A DNA stretch of 64,000 bases from Flavonifractor sp. An82 (GCF_002159265.1 NZ_NFHG01000010.1:1-64000); one strand, 5' to 3'; numbered from the stretch's first letter, positions 27,083 to 36,049 are shown. Numbers and translations: made by a program. The notes: a model not told the origin generated them from the sequence alone.

Positions 27083-28246
27083 TTACCGCAGAGAGATAAA
27101 GCGGCTGTCGTAAGCGCCCAGCAGGGGCTCGCAGTAGGCCTTGAACTCGGGCTTGATGCTGGCTCCGTCCTCGCCGATCCACTCCAGGGGGAACTTCTTC
27201 TCGGCGTTAGCCACCTTCTCCAGGGGGATCAGGCAGGTCTTGGAGGAGTAGGGGTTCCGGGTGGTCTCAAAGCCCACCATGAAGCCGGTCTTGCCCTCCA
27301 CAGCAGAGCGGACGGCGCAGGCGCCGGCCTCCTCGGCCTCCTTCTGATCGATCTCGGACATGAGCGCCACGCTCACACGGCCCAGCAGGCCGGGCTTCTC
27401 GGACCGGGACTTCAGGCCGGCCTCCTGCATGATCATGTCGCTGAGGGCCTGGGCGGCGCCGCCGGGCACCTTGTGGCCGAAGCCGTCCACCACGCCGGAG
27501 TCGGCCACGGGGGAGCCGTCGGCATAGTGGATGCCCTCGGAGATGGTCACCAGCAGGCCGCGGCCCTTGGCCCACTTCTCCTTCACGGCAGCCAGGAACT
27601 TCTCCTTGTCGAAGGCCACCTCGGGCAGATACACCAGATGCTCACAGGGCATCAGATCGGCATACAGGGCGGAGGCAGCGGTGATCCAGCCGGCGTTGCG
27701 GCCCATCATCTCCATCACCACCACGTGGATGGGCAGAGCAGCTGCGTCCTGAGCCAGCTCCAGAGCGGAGACAGCGGCGTACTTGGCGGCGGAGCCGAAG
27801 CCGGGGCAATGATCGGTGACGTCCAGGTCGTTGTCGATGGTCTTGGGGATGCCGATGACCCGCAGCTCATAGCCGGTCTCCACGGACAGGTTGTAGATCT
27901 TGTTGCAGGTATCCATGGAGTCGTTGCCGCCGTTGTAGAAGAAGTAGCGGATGTTGAACTTCTTGAAACACTCCAGCACCGCGGGATAGTCGGCGTCGGT
28001 GAGCTTGCGGCGGCAGGAGCCCAGGGCGGAAGCAGGGGTCTTGGCCAGCAGGGCCAGGTCCTCGTCGCTGAACTTGCCCAGGTCGATCAGGTCTCCGGCC
28101 AGGATGCCCTCAGCGCCGAAGCGGGCGCCGTAGATGGTCTCGATCTCGCCGTGGGCCTTGGCCTCCCGGACAGCGCCCAGCAGGGAGCTGTTGATGACCG
28201 GGGTGGGGCCGCCGCCGTGGGCGATCAGCATATTTCCTTTCAGCAT
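27083..28246 (-). CDS. pfp: 6-phosphofructokinase, probably pyrophosphate-dependent
   Basis: This 387-residue protein has the phosphofructokinase core: a start GGGPTPVINSSLLG, YNGGNDSMDTCNKI near residue 105, GIPKTIDNDLDVTDHCPGFG, and MEMMGRNAGW. The GG(D/N)DS sequence and the Lys of PKTIDND are marks of PPi-type enzymes, as opposed to the GGDGS of ATP enzymes. The reaction is fructose-6-P plus PPi to fructose-1,6-bisphosphate. In this operon it would accept the fructose-6-P released by NagB and feed the adjacent aldolase. It lies between the LarA-family and TauE-type genes. The PPi preference is inferred from motifs. Confidence 0.85.
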   Translation of the reverse strand: MLKGNMLIAHGGGPTPVINSSLLGAVREAKAHGEIETIYGARFGAEGILAGDLIDLGKFSDEDLALLAKTPASALGSCRRKLTDADYPAVLECFKKFNIRYFFYNGGNDSMDTCNKIYNLSVETGYELRVIGIPKTIDNDLDVTDHCPGFGSAAKYAAVSALELAQDAAALPIHVVVMEMMGRNAGWITAASALYADLMPCEHLVYLPEVAFDKEKFLAAVKEKWAKGRGLLVTISEGIHYADGSPVADSGVVDGFGHKVPGGAAQALSDMIMQEAGLKSRSEKPGLLGRVSVALMSEIDQKEAEEAGACAVRSAVEGKTGFMVGFETTRNPYSSKTCLIPLEKVANAEKKFPLEWIGEDGASIKPEFKAYCEPLLGAYDSRFISLR

Positions 28247-28259
28247 GACAATGCCCTCC

Positions 28260-29720
28260 TTACACGTTGCTCAGATCGTCGTCCTTCATGCACAGATGGA
28301 CGGCACCCAGCTTGAAGGTCTGGGGCAGAGCCAGGATATTGGGGTTGGGACCCACAAACTTCTTCTTAGCATCCTCCAGAGCCTCCTCGAAGGTGGCCCG
28401 GGTCTTCAGGCCCATGCCGCGGGCAATGCCAGGCTCCTGAGCGCCAACGATGTAGATGGCGGAGGTGTTCATCTCGGCGATGTGGCCGCAGCTCATCATG
28501 GAGAAGCCGTGGAAGGGATGGAAGGCGTTGCAGAAGCGGTACTTGCGGATATACTCCTGGTTGGTGGCAAAGTACTCGCCGTACCGGTCCATGTCGGGCA
28601 GGATGTTCATGTAGTCGTGCTGGAACATCTCATAGAGCTCCCGCAGGTAGGGCCACCGCTCGTCGTGGAAGTAGCCGTTGCAGATGGAGGAGCAAATGAT
28701 GACGCAGTTGTCCTTCATGACGCGCTTGTGGCGGATGACCTGAGCGGAGAGAGCCTGCATCATCTGGATGGGGTTGGTGCCCATGCCGTTGCCGTAGTGG
28801 AAGTTCTGGGGCATACCGAACACCATCACGTCGTACTTCTTCTCGGCGAAGGGGACGTAGGTACGCTTGTTGGCCAGCTTCCAGGACTCAGGCTGCATCA
28901 CCTTGGCGTAGCCGGAGTAGATGGCGATCTGGCGGGAGTAGGTGTCCAGCACAGCGTCGCAGCAGAAGAAGGGATGGCCCATCTTCTCCTCCATGTGCAT
29001 GCCGATCTCGTCGAACTTGGTGCGCATGAGGGAGTGGCCGGACACGGGGGTGAAGTCATCCCGGTGCATGACCTTGGGCACGTGGTGGCTGGCGATGCTC
29101 CGCCAGTGGGTGATACCGGTGGCGCAGTGCTTGTAGCCGCCGGAGTAGCCGCCGTAGGGGTTGCCCTGGGTGTGGCCGATGAGGATGGGAATGTCGCAGT
29201 CAAAGACATACTTGTTCATCAGCACGGGATCGCCGCGGCCGGTGGTACCAAGGTCCACCATGTGGTCGTAGTCCTCGGAGTCGTGGCTGGTGATCTGGTT
29301 GGTCCAGTAGAACTCATTGAAGAGCTCCTCGCCCAGGATCTGCTTCATCTCGGACACGGTGGCGCGGGGGTGCAGGCCGTTGGAGAAGAGCAGCAGGATG
29401 TCCTTCTTCTCCACGCCGGCGGCATACAGCTCGTCCAGGCAGGCACGGATGGACACCTTCCGGTGGGCGGTGGGCTGGCAGCCGCCCTTGACGATGTCGG
29501 GGATGACGAAGACCACGGTCTTGCCGGGGCCGGCCAGCTCCTTCAGGGAGGGCATGCCCATGGGGTTGCGGATGGACTCCAGGGTGGCCTTGTACAGGCT
29601 GTCCCAGTCCTGAGGCAGGCACTCGGGATCAGGCACGGTTGTGCCGGGGATAAACACGTCGGTGTTGTCGGGCAGGTTGGCGCTCATCAGGCCATGGCCG
29701 TATTCAAAATCAAGCTTCAT
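28260..29720 (-). CDS. LarA-family (DUF2088) protein, putative nickel-pincer racemase/epimerase
   Basis: This 486-residue protein has the two-lobed pattern of lactate-racemase LarA: FVIPDIVKGGCQPTAHRKVS near residue 75, NGLHPRATVSEMKQILG near 115, and GHTQGNPYGGYSGGYKHC with candidate cofactor-attaching K197, followed by the His-rich WRSIASHHVPKVMH. LarA proteins bind a nickel pincer nucleotide made by LarB, LarC and LarE and racemise or epimerise 2-hydroxyacids. No larBCE genes are in this window, so maturation would depend on genes elsewhere. It sits between TPI and phosphofructokinase with 11-13 bp gaps, so it is a true operon member. The substrate is unknown; a role on a hydroxy-acid sugar derivative is inference. 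Confidence 0.75.
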   Translation of the reverse strand: MKLDFEYGHGLMSANLPDNTDVFIPGTTVPDPECLPQDWDSLYKATLESIRNPMGMPSLKELAGPGKTVVFVIPDIVKGGCQPTAHRKVSIRACLDELYAAGVEKKDILLLFSNGLHPRATVSEMKQILGEELFNEFYWTNQITSHDSEDYDHMVDLGTTGRGDPVLMNKYVFDCDIPILIGHTQGNPYGGYSGGYKHCATGITHWRSIASHHVPKVMHRDDFTPVSGHSLMRTKFDEIGMHMEEKMGHPFFCCDAVLDTYSRQIAIYSGYAKVMQPESWKLANKRTYVPFAEKKYDVMVFGMPQNFHYGNGMGTNPIQMMQALSAQVIRHKRVMKDNCVIICSSICNGYFHDERWPYLRELYEMFQHDYMNILPDMDRYGEYFATNQEYIRKYRFCNAFHPFHGFSMMSCGHIAEMNTSAIYIVGAQEPGIARGMGLKTRATFEEALEDAKKKFVGPNPNILALPQTFKLGAVHLCMKDDDLSNV

Positions 29721-29731
29721 GTGTGCTCTCC

Positions 29732-30568
29732 TTACTTACCAAGATAGGTCTTGATGATCTCCAGGTACTCGTCGGGGTAGAAGCCGATCTCCCCCTGGAA
29801 GCGGGTCAGGGCGATGAGGCCGCCGTCGATCTCGTCGATGGAGGCCAGCATCTCGGCGTTGTCCACCTTCAGGCCGCCGCCGTACACCACGTCCAGACCG
29901 CCGGTCTGCTCCTTGACAAACTTGGCGATCTTGGTGATGTAGGGCTTGTCGGCAGGGGTCTTGCCGGGGCCGATGGACCAGATGGGCTCATAGGCGATGA
30001 CCACCTTGGAGGTGTCCACCCCGTCCAGGCCGATCTTCAGCTGGTCGCCCAGCACCTGCTGCCACTGCTCCTGCTCCTCGCTCTTCTCGCCGATGCAGTA
30101 GAGGACGGTCAGGCCCTGCTCGATGGCCAGCTTGATCTCCTGGTTGAGCAGGCGGTTGACGGCGGCGGTGTCGGTGACGCCGGCCTCAGCCAGCACGCCC
30201 ATCTTGTCGTTGCGCTCCTCGCAGTGGCCAATGATGGTGGAGGTGCACCCCATGGCCTTGACGATGGAAGCGGGACGGTTGGTGGTGAAAGCGCCGAAAT
30301 TGCCGCCCACAGCGGTGTTCATGCGGTAGACGCTCTGGGAGCCCACCTGTACCGGGCTGTTCTCGCACTGAGCGGCCACAGCTCCCAGGATGTGGGCCTC
30401 GGGGAAGTACTGGACGAACTCCACCTCGGTGGGATCGTAGTGCTTCAGACCTTCCTGGGTGTGCTCCACGATATACTTGCCCCAGTCAGCCACCGGGGCG
30501 ATGCGATTGACGCCGCCAAACTCCACGGGCACGTCAAACCGCTTCAGATTCAGATACAGATGCTTCAT
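29732..30568 (-). CDS. Triosephosphate isomerase family protein (divergent)
   Basis: The product is 278 residues. The start at ATG 30568 (MKHLYLNLKRFD) is preferred because AGAGG lies 8 nt upstream; a GTG at 30577 overlaps that site. Catalytic positions of TPI are conserved: the N-terminal Asn-x-Lys (NLK), the His in IGHCEERND, and the Glu in YEPIWSIGPGKTP. The phosphate loop VYGGGLKVDN is also present. The sequence is longer and more divergent than housekeeping TPI (GHSERR, YEPVWAIGTG). It may be a dedicated isomerase for dihydroxyacetone-P made by the adjacent aldolase, or act on a related ketose phosphate. It starts 12 bp after the aldolase stop. Confidence 0.8.
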   Translation of the reverse strand: MKHLYLNLKRFDVPVEFGGVNRIAPVADWGKYIVEHTQEGLKHYDPTEVEFVQYFPEAHILGAVAAQCENSPVQVGSQSVYRMNTAVGGNFGAFTTNRPASIVKAMGCTSTIIGHCEERNDKMGVLAEAGVTDTAAVNRLLNQEIKLAIEQGLTVLYCIGEKSEEQEQWQQVLGDQLKIGLDGVDTSKVVIAYEPIWSIGPGKTPADKPYITKIAKFVKEQTGGLDVVYGGGLKVDNAEMLASIDEIDGGLIALTRFQGEIGFYPDEYLEIIKTYLGK

Positions 30569-30580
30569 TCCGGCCACCTC

Positions 30581-31729
30581 TTACTTCTTGTAGAAGTCGA
30601 TCATGTCCTCCAGGGACTTCTGCTCCACCAGAGGAGCACGGCCGTAGGAGCCAAAGTTGACGATCAGGGAGCCAACAGCCTCCTTCACGCCGGCCTCCAC
30701 GCGGCTCATCAGCAGGGCCACGTCATCGTCGGGCACGTTGCCGGTGAGGACGGTATCCATGATGGGGGGGAAGAACACGCGGGGATCGAAGGCGGACTTC
30801 TTCTCCTCCAGCAGGGTGTACACGCCGCCGATGGAAGGGCTCTTCTGCAGCTCAGGCTTCTGAGCAAACAGCTCCTTCATGTTGCGGGTCACGGCCAGAC
30901 GGATGTCGGTGTCCACGTTGATCTTGCGGATACCGCAGGGGATAGCGGCCATCAGCTCGTCCACGTTGATGCCATAAGCGTTCTGGATGTCGCCGCCCAG
31001 GTCGTTGATCTCCTTAACGATGTACTGGGGCACAGTGGAGGAGCCGTGGGACACCAGGGCGCAGAAGATGCCCAGACGGTTGATGCACTCCTTAATGGCG
31101 ATGGGGATCTCCTTGCGGAGCTTGGCGTCCTTGCCCTTGTTGGCGCCGTGCTGGGTGCCGTAGGAGATGGCCAGGGCGTCAACACCGGTCTTCTGGATGA
31201 ACTCCACAGCGTCCAGGGGGTTGGTGTAGGTGGAGGTGGCGGCAAACACGTGGTCCTCCTGGCCGCCCAGCACACCCAGCTCGCCCTCAACGGACACGCC
31301 CCGGGCGTGGGCATACTTGACCACCTCGCGGGTCAGTTCGATGTTCTGCTCCAGGGGCAGGGAAGAGCCGTCGATCATGACGGAGGTGTAGCCGCCCTCG
31401 ATGGCAGCCACGCAGGAATCAAAGTCCTTGCCGTGGTCCAGGTGGAGCACCACGGGGATGGGGGAGTTCTCGCCGTACTTCTTCACGGCGTTGGCGATGT
31501 TGCGGGCGCCCTTCTTTTTGTCCTCCAGGGTGCCGTTGGCAAAGTCCACACGGCCGCCCATGAAGGCGTTGGCCAGGTCGGCGCCCTGCAGGATGGCAGG
31601 AGAACGGAAGGTCTCGTGCATCTCGATGACGGCCTTGGCCTGGGCCACGGCGTTGACGTTAAAGGCGCCCTGGGCGTAGTTGTACTTCTCAGCGGCTTCC
31701 ATCAAAGGTCTCAGGGGTACCAGCGGCAT
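30581..31729 (-). CDS. fba: Class II fructose-bisphosphate aldolase
   Basis: This 382-residue protein starts at MPLVPLRPLMEAAEK (AGGAGG 9 nt upstream). It shows the class II signature VVLHLDHGKDFD, the zinc/active-site region SVEGELGVLGGQED, and the later His/Gly loop LVSHGSSTVPQY followed by GIRKINVDTDIRLAV. The reaction is reversible cleavage of fructose-1,6-bisphosphate to dihydroxyacetone-P and glyceraldehyde-3-P. At about 380 residues it belongs to the longer class II group. It lies between nagA and the TPI-like gene with 12-13 bp gaps, completing a route from GlcNAc-6-P to triose phosphates. Tagatose- or other ketose-bisphosphate specificity cannot be excluded. Confidence 0.9.
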   Translation of the reverse strand: MPLVPLRPLMEAAEKYNYAQGAFNVNAVAQAKAVIEMHETFRSPAILQGADLANAFMGGRVDFANGTLEDKKKGARNIANAVKKYGENSPIPVVLHLDHGKDFDSCVAAIEGGYTSVMIDGSSLPLEQNIELTREVVKYAHARGVSVEGELGVLGGQEDHVFAATSTYTNPLDAVEFIQKTGVDALAISYGTQHGANKGKDAKLRKEIPIAIKECINRLGIFCALVSHGSSTVPQYIVKEINDLGGDIQNAYGINVDELMAAIPCGIRKINVDTDIRLAVTRNMKELFAQKPELQKSPSIGGVYTLLEEKKSAFDPRVFFPPIMDTVLTGNVPDDDVALLMSRVEAGVKEAVGSLIVNFGSYGRAPLVEQKSLEDMIDFYKK

Positions 31730-31742
31730 AATAAGTTCCTCC

Positions 31743-32885
31743 TTAATTCTCTCCGGCGAAAACACACTCGCCGGCCACATAGGTTGCAGTTACATTCAGA
31801 TCTTGATCCAGAACCACCAGATCGGCATCCTTACCGGGGGCGATGGAGCCCTTCCGGTAATCCATGCCGATGAGGCGGGCAGGATTGCAGGTCAACAGGG
31901 GGAGCACCTTTTCCACGCTCTCCCCGGTGAACTTCACAAGGTTTCTCAGGGCCTGACCGGTGGTCAGGGTAGAGCCGGCCCGGACGCCGTTGGACGCCAG
32001 CTTGGCGTCTCCGTCCTCCACCACCACGTCGTTGACGCCCAGCTTGTAGTGGCCGTCGGGCAGGCCGGCGGCCTGGATGGAGTCGGTCACAGCTACCACC
32101 TTGTCCCAGCCCTTGCAGGCCAGGAGCATCCGGACAGAGCCGGGGTGGAGGTGGCGGCCGTCACAGATGGCCTCGCAGCACACGGGGCGCTCCAGCACGG
32201 CGCCCATGATGCCGGGCCGATGTTGGTGGAACAGGCCCATGGCGTTGAAGGTGTGGGTGCAGCAGGCGGCTCCCGCGTCGATGGCGGCACAGGAGGTCTC
32301 GTAGTCGGCACCGGAGTGGCCGATGGCCACGGTGGTGTGACCGGCGATCTCCGCGATCATGTCCACCACGCCCTCCACCTCGGGAGAGACGGTGATATAG
32401 CGTACCGCGCCGTCGGCGGCCTGCTGGTATTTGCGGAAGAGCTCCGCATTTCCCTTCTGCAGCAGATGCTCGGGCATGGCTCCCTTGTATTCTACCGACA
32501 GGAATGGGCCCTCCAGGTGGATGCCCATGAGCTGGGCGCCGGTGATGGGGGCCTTCATAGCGGCCTTGGCCTGGTCGATGCACCACAGGGTCTGCTCCGG
32601 CGTATCGGTGAGGATGGAGCATAGCCAGCCGGTGGTGCCGTTTTTGGCGAAGAACCGGCCGATCTTGGCCAGGTCCTCGGCGGTGGCAGCGTTCACATCC
32701 ACGCCGTCGCCGCCGTGGGTGTGCAGGTCCAGGAAACCGGGGACCAGCAGCTTGCCGCCCAGGTCCACCACGTCATCGGCCTTGCCGCCGAATCCGGCGA
32801 CCCGGCCGTCCTGCACCAGCAGGTCCACGTCCTGGAACTGGCCGTCCATATAGATGCGGCCATTGGTAAAGAGCGTTCTCTTCAT
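31743..32885 (-). CDS. nagA: N-acetylglucosamine-6-phosphate deacetylase
   Basis: The product is 380 residues, starting at MKRTLFTNGRIY (32885); upstream in-frame sequence is the out-of-frame tail of nagB. NagA signatures are clear: PGFLDLHTHGGDGVDV near residue 55, GIHLEGPFLS with the metal-binding Glu, AIGHSGADY, THTFNAMGLFHQHRPG, and the catalytic Asp in VVAVTDSIQAAG. The enzyme removes acetate from GlcNAc-6-P in the cytoplasm to give GlcN-6-P. It starts 8 bp after nagB stops. The motif order and length are those of the normal family. Confidence 0.93.
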   Translation of the reverse strand: MKRTLFTNGRIYMDGQFQDVDLLVQDGRVAGFGGKADDVVDLGGKLLVPGFLDLHTHGGDGVDVNAATAEDLAKIGRFFAKNGTTGWLCSILTDTPEQTLWCIDQAKAAMKAPITGAQLMGIHLEGPFLSVEYKGAMPEHLLQKGNAELFRKYQQAADGAVRYITVSPEVEGVVDMIAEIAGHTTVAIGHSGADYETSCAAIDAGAACCTHTFNAMGLFHQHRPGIMGAVLERPVCCEAICDGRHLHPGSVRMLLACKGWDKVVAVTDSIQAAGLPDGHYKLGVNDVVVEDGDAKLASNGVRAGSTLTTGQALRNLVKFTGESVEKVLPLLTCNPARLIGMDYRKGSIAPGKDADLVVLDQDLNVTATYVAGECVFAGEN

Positions 32886-32893
32886 GGGATACC

Positions 32894-33709
32894 TCAGAAG
32901 GGCTGGCCGGCAGCCAGGGAGTTGGTGAAGATGATGGCGTCGGGATGGTTCTGCAGCAGGCTGGCGGGGAAGTGAGCGGTCACCTCGCCGTAGGCGGCCT
33001 GACGGACCACGGAGCGGTGCCACTCGCGGAACACGCCCAGACGGACCTTGCGGGCACCCAGGATCTGCTTGATGCCGATGGTGACAGCACGGTGGGGCAT
33101 GGCGTCGATGGCGCCGCAGCGGTCGCCGATGGCGTTAGCGGTGCGGGTCTCGGGGTTGAGGGTGAGGGCCCGGGTGCCCTGAGCGGCAAACTCCTCGGCG
33201 GTCATGTCTTCGCGGGACTCGTTGAAGGCCAGGTGGCCGTTGATGCCAATGCCGCCGAAGGCGATGTCCACGCCGCCCAGCTCCTCAATGAGCCGGTCCA
33301 CGTAGCCGGGGTCGGCGGGGTTGGGGAACACCCGCTGCTCAGGGGGCATCAGCAGCTCGGGGTCCACCTTGGTGTACACGGTGCGCTCCATGAAACCCCG
33401 GAAGGACAGAGGGCTCTCCTTGTCGATGTAGGTATCGTCATCGTTGAGATACTCGTCCATGTTGATGAACCAGCAGTTCTTCAGGCTGATACGGTCCCGG
33501 TTCACCAGGCGGACAAAGATGGGGTACTGACCCACGGGGCCCACAGGGCAGATGAAGACGGTCTTCTCACCCTTCTCATTGTGGGCCTTGATGGTGTTGA
33601 TCATCTCCATGGCAATCTCGTAAAAGACCTCGCCGGAGTCCCCCAGCTTGACCACGGGAATCTTGGCGTCCTTGCCCAGATCCTGGGCAGAAATGTGATA
33701 ATAGTCCAT
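32894..33709 (-). CDS. nagB: Glucosamine-6-phosphate deaminase
   Basis: This 271-residue protein shows NagB motifs: FICPVGPVGQYPIFVRLV (substrate phosphate loop), NCWFINMDEYL (active-site Asp), DIAFGGIGINGHLAFNES (catalytic His; the Asp of the E. coli enzyme is Asn here, as in many Gram-positive relatives), and ALTLNPETRTANA. The reaction is GlcN-6-P to fructose-6-P plus ammonia. It is the first metabolic gene after the two-component system, with AAAGGAAGA before the ATG. Its product is the substrate of the phosphofructokinase further along the operon. Confidence 0.88.
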   Translation of the reverse strand: MDYYHISAQDLGKDAKIPVVKLGDSGEVFYEIAMEMINTIKAHNEKGEKTVFICPVGPVGQYPIFVRLVNRDRISLKNCWFINMDEYLNDDDTYIDKESPLSFRGFMERTVYTKVDPELLMPPEQRVFPNPADPGYVDRLIEELGGVDIAFGGIGINGHLAFNESREDMTAEEFAAQGTRALTLNPETRTANAIGDRCGAIDAMPHRAVTIGIKQILGARKVRLGVFREWHRSVVRQAAYGEVTAHFPASLLQNHPDAIIFTNSLAAGQPF

Positions 33710-33743
33710 GTGGATCTTCCTTTCTATTGGCGGAATAACAACG

Positions 33744-34409
33744 TTAAAACAGGTGGGACACGTTCAGATCCCGGATGGTATCCACGATCTCCTTGGTGCG
33801 GGTACAGCCAAACTTGCGCAGCAGGCTTTTGATCTGGGTCTTGACGGTGACCACCTCCACACACCGCTGGGCGGCGATCTCCTTGATCTTCTTGCCCTCC
33901 AGCAGCAGCCGCACCAGGTCCCGCTCTGCGGCGGTGAGCTGGGAGACCGTGCTGATGAAGAAGAGCAGGGAGCGCTCCGAGGTACGCAGACGGGAATACT
34001 CCTTGAGCAGCAGGTTCTGGATCTTGCCGTCCAGCATGGGCTGGCCGGCGTAGGCGCTGCGGATGTGCTGGAGCAGCTCCTCATCCTCGCACCCCTTGAC
34101 GATGTAATCCACCGCCCCTGCGCCCATAGAGGTGAGGATCATATTGTCGGTCTCATGAGCCGTCAGGAAAAGGACCTTGACCTCCGGCTTTTTCTCCAGA
34201 ATGTGCTCGGTGGCATGGATGCCGGCGTTGGTGGTTTCCATCTCGATGTCCATCAGGACGATATCAAAGTCGGTGTCCATGGCCAGGGCTTCGATCTCCT
34301 TGCCGCTGCCGGCGCTGCCCACCACGGTGATATCCTCCTGCTGATTGAGGACATCGCACAGATCCTCCCGGATCAGCTCAAAGTCCTCGGCGACCAAAAT
34401 GCGAATCAT
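33744..34409 (-). CDS. NarL/LuxR-type response regulator
   Basis: The product is 221 residues, starting at MIRILVAEDFELI (34409). The receiver has acidic E8-D9, phospho-acceptor D54 (VLMDIEM) and KG at the Lys position (YIVKGCEDEE). The C-terminal domain is a LuxR-type helix-turn-helix (LTAAERDLVRLLLEGKKIKEI, then VEVVTVKTQIKSLLRKFG). Its start overlaps the kinase gene by 32 bp. As the second gene of the operon it probably controls the operon itself, but no operator could be identified. Confidence 0.9.
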   Translation of the reverse strand: MIRILVAEDFELIREDLCDVLNQQEDITVVGSAGSGKEIEALAMDTDFDIVLMDIEMETTNAGIHATEHILEKKPEVKVLFLTAHETDNMILTSMGAGAVDYIVKGCEDEELLQHIRSAYAGQPMLDGKIQNLLLKEYSRLRTSERSLLFFISTVSQLTAAERDLVRLLLEGKKIKEIAAQRCVEVVTVKTQIKSLLRKFGCTRTKEIVDTIRDLNVSHLF

Positions 34410-35925
34410 GCTTCTTTCCCTCCTGCTCCCGGCGGGTGGTACCATAGCGGGGCAGCAACACGAAGAAGGAGGCCCCGCCCTCCGGCCGGTTCTCCACCCG
34501 AAGAGAGCCCAGGTGGCTGCGCACAATGGTGCGGACATGGTAGAGGCCCATGCCCCAGTTGAAGTTGGTGTTCTTGCTGGAATAGAAGGGTTCAAAGATG
34601 TGCTTGAACTCCTCTGAATGGATGCCCGGCCCGTGGTCCTTCACCTCCAGGACGGTGTACAGCCGCTCCTGGTGGCTCACCAGCTCCACCGGTCTGGCCT
34701 CCTCGTATTCGATGGTGGCCTCCCAGGCATTGGTGAGCAGGTTATACAGGGCCTCGCTGAGGTAATTCTCATCGGCCAGGACCTGGATGTCCCGGTCCAT
34801 CATCAGGCGGACCCGGCCGTCCGGGTATTTCTTGCGGAACCGCTCCATGGTGATCTCCTCCAGCCGGCCCAGCGTGACCGGAACCAGCCGGACCGATTTG
34901 GCCTTTACCGTGCGGTAAAGCTCCTCAGAGCGGCTGATGAGCAATTCGTTGTTGTCACAAAGGTTGTCGGCGTAGTTCCGTACCCGGTCCAGGTCCGGCT
35001 CCTCCTTCTGAAGCTCTGCCCGGATGCGCTTGTAGAGCACCCGGTTGGCCAGAAGCTGGTTTTTGATGCTGTGGACGAAGACCGACGCGCCGGTACGGGC
35101 CACGTCGAACTTGCGCTCCAGCACCACCTCATCCCGGTCACTGACAAAGCTGGTCTGGGTGTAGCGCAGCAGGCTGCCCAGACCCAGGATGCCGCACACC
35201 AAATTGATGGCTACCAGGACCGCATAGCCCCCCACGCTGAGGGCAAACTGGAGATATCCCACACCCTTGATCCAGGTGTAGTCATAGCTGTAGAAGCGGT
35301 AGATCTGGCCCGGATCCTGGCCGCAGTAGAGGCCGTACAGGGCGGCCAGCGCCACCAGAGAGATGACGATAGGGAGGAACTTCCGCCGGGAAAAGTGCAT
35401 GGTGGTGGAGCAGTACTCTACCACCAGCAGGCCTACCGCCAGGACCACATAACACATGATCCAGACGTAGGAGAACTGGACCAGTATATCTTTTGTTGCC
35501 GGGAGCAGTACCACCAGGGAACGGTATATGTTTGGGTAATAGAGTACCAAGGAGACCGCCGGCAGGATGAGTGCCAGCCGCCGTACCAGGGGTGCCTTCC
35601 GCAGAGCGGAGAGCATAGAATACTGAAAGGCCAGCTCCAGCAGGAACAGGGGAAACAGGTAGCGGCCCACTGCCACCAAGTAGCCCAGCTGCCCCAGGGT
35701 AATAAAGCGGTACTGCACCCAGCTCCGGATGGAGGGGGTCAAAAAGAGAAAGTTCATGACCTCATGAGACAAGCCGCCCTTTTTGGCGATAAAGAGCATC
35801 AGCCCCACGAAGTACACTGTCAGACTGAGACACAGTCCTACCAGCAGCAGAGACTCCCAGTTTTTTTTGACACTCAGCACCAAAATGGAGCCAATGAGCA
35901 GCCCCAATGCCAACAGCAGAAGCAT
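34378..35925 (-). CDS. Membrane sensor histidine kinase
   Basis: The 515-residue protein has seven to eight hydrophobic segments (residues 1-250) resembling a 7TM-type sensor, then a phospho-acceptor region ASVFVHSIKNQLLANR (His near residue 285). The ATPase domain has LYNLLTNAWEAT, VKDHGPGIHSEEFKHIFEPFYSS and WGMGLYHVRTIVRSHLGSL. It is the first gene of the nine-gene operon, with AGGAGG 8 nt before the ATG and a strong promoter upstream. There is no extracellular sensor domain of known type, so the signal may be bound in the membrane region. Confidence 0.9.
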   Translation of the reverse strand: MLLLLALGLLIGSILVLSVKKNWESLLLVGLCLSLTVYFVGLMLFIAKKGGLSHEVMNFLFLTPSIRSWVQYRFITLGQLGYLVAVGRYLFPLFLLELAFQYSMLSALRKAPLVRRLALILPAVSLVLYYPNIYRSLVVLLPATKDILVQFSYVWIMCYVVLAVGLLVVEYCSTTMHFSRRKFLPIVISLVALAALYGLYCGQDPGQIYRFYSYDYTWIKGVGYLQFALSVGGYAVLVAINLVCGILGLGSLLRYTQTSFVSDRDEVVLERKFDVARTGASVFVHSIKNQLLANRVLYKRIRAELQKEEPDLDRVRNYADNLCDNNELLISRSEELYRTVKAKSVRLVPVTLGRLEEITMERFRKKYPDGRVRLMMDRDIQVLADENYLSEALYNLLTNAWEATIEYEEARPVELVSHQERLYTVLEVKDHGPGIHSEEFKHIFEPFYSSKNTNFNWGMGLYHVRTIVRSHLGSLRVENRPEGGASFFVLLPRYGTTRREQEGKKHDSHFGRRGL

Positions 35926-35960
35926 AGCAATATCCTCCTCTGTTCTCAGCCTTCGGTGCT

Positions 35961-35989
35961 ATTGTACCGGGAATACCGCACTTTGTAAA
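35961..35989 (-). promoter_or_regulatory. Promoter of the nine-gene operon
   Basis: On the minus strand TTTACA (35984-35989), a 17-bp spacer and TACAAT (35961-35966) lie 36 bp before the kinase start. No other promoter-sized gap occurs down to 26297. Confidence 0.7.
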
Positions 35990-36006
35990 TGTCAGTTATA
36001 CACAAA

Positions 36007-36036
36007 GGGGCGGCGGCGGTGTTCCGCCGCCGCCCC
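36007..36036 (-). terminator. Terminator of the ABC importer operon
   Basis: A 13-bp perfect GC stem (GGGGCGGCGGCGG, 36007-36019 with 36024-36036) with a 4-nt loop is followed on the minus strand by TTTGTG. It separates the importer genes from the promoter of the nine-gene operon. Confidence 0.75.
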
Positions 36037-36049
36037 TCCTGGGGTCCTA

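Noticed and set aside
26132-32624. Long plus-strand open frames over the nag operon (26132-28315, 28134-29747, 29723-31873, 31680-32624)
   Set aside because: They are shadows of clearly recognisable minus-strand enzymes and show no protein motifs.
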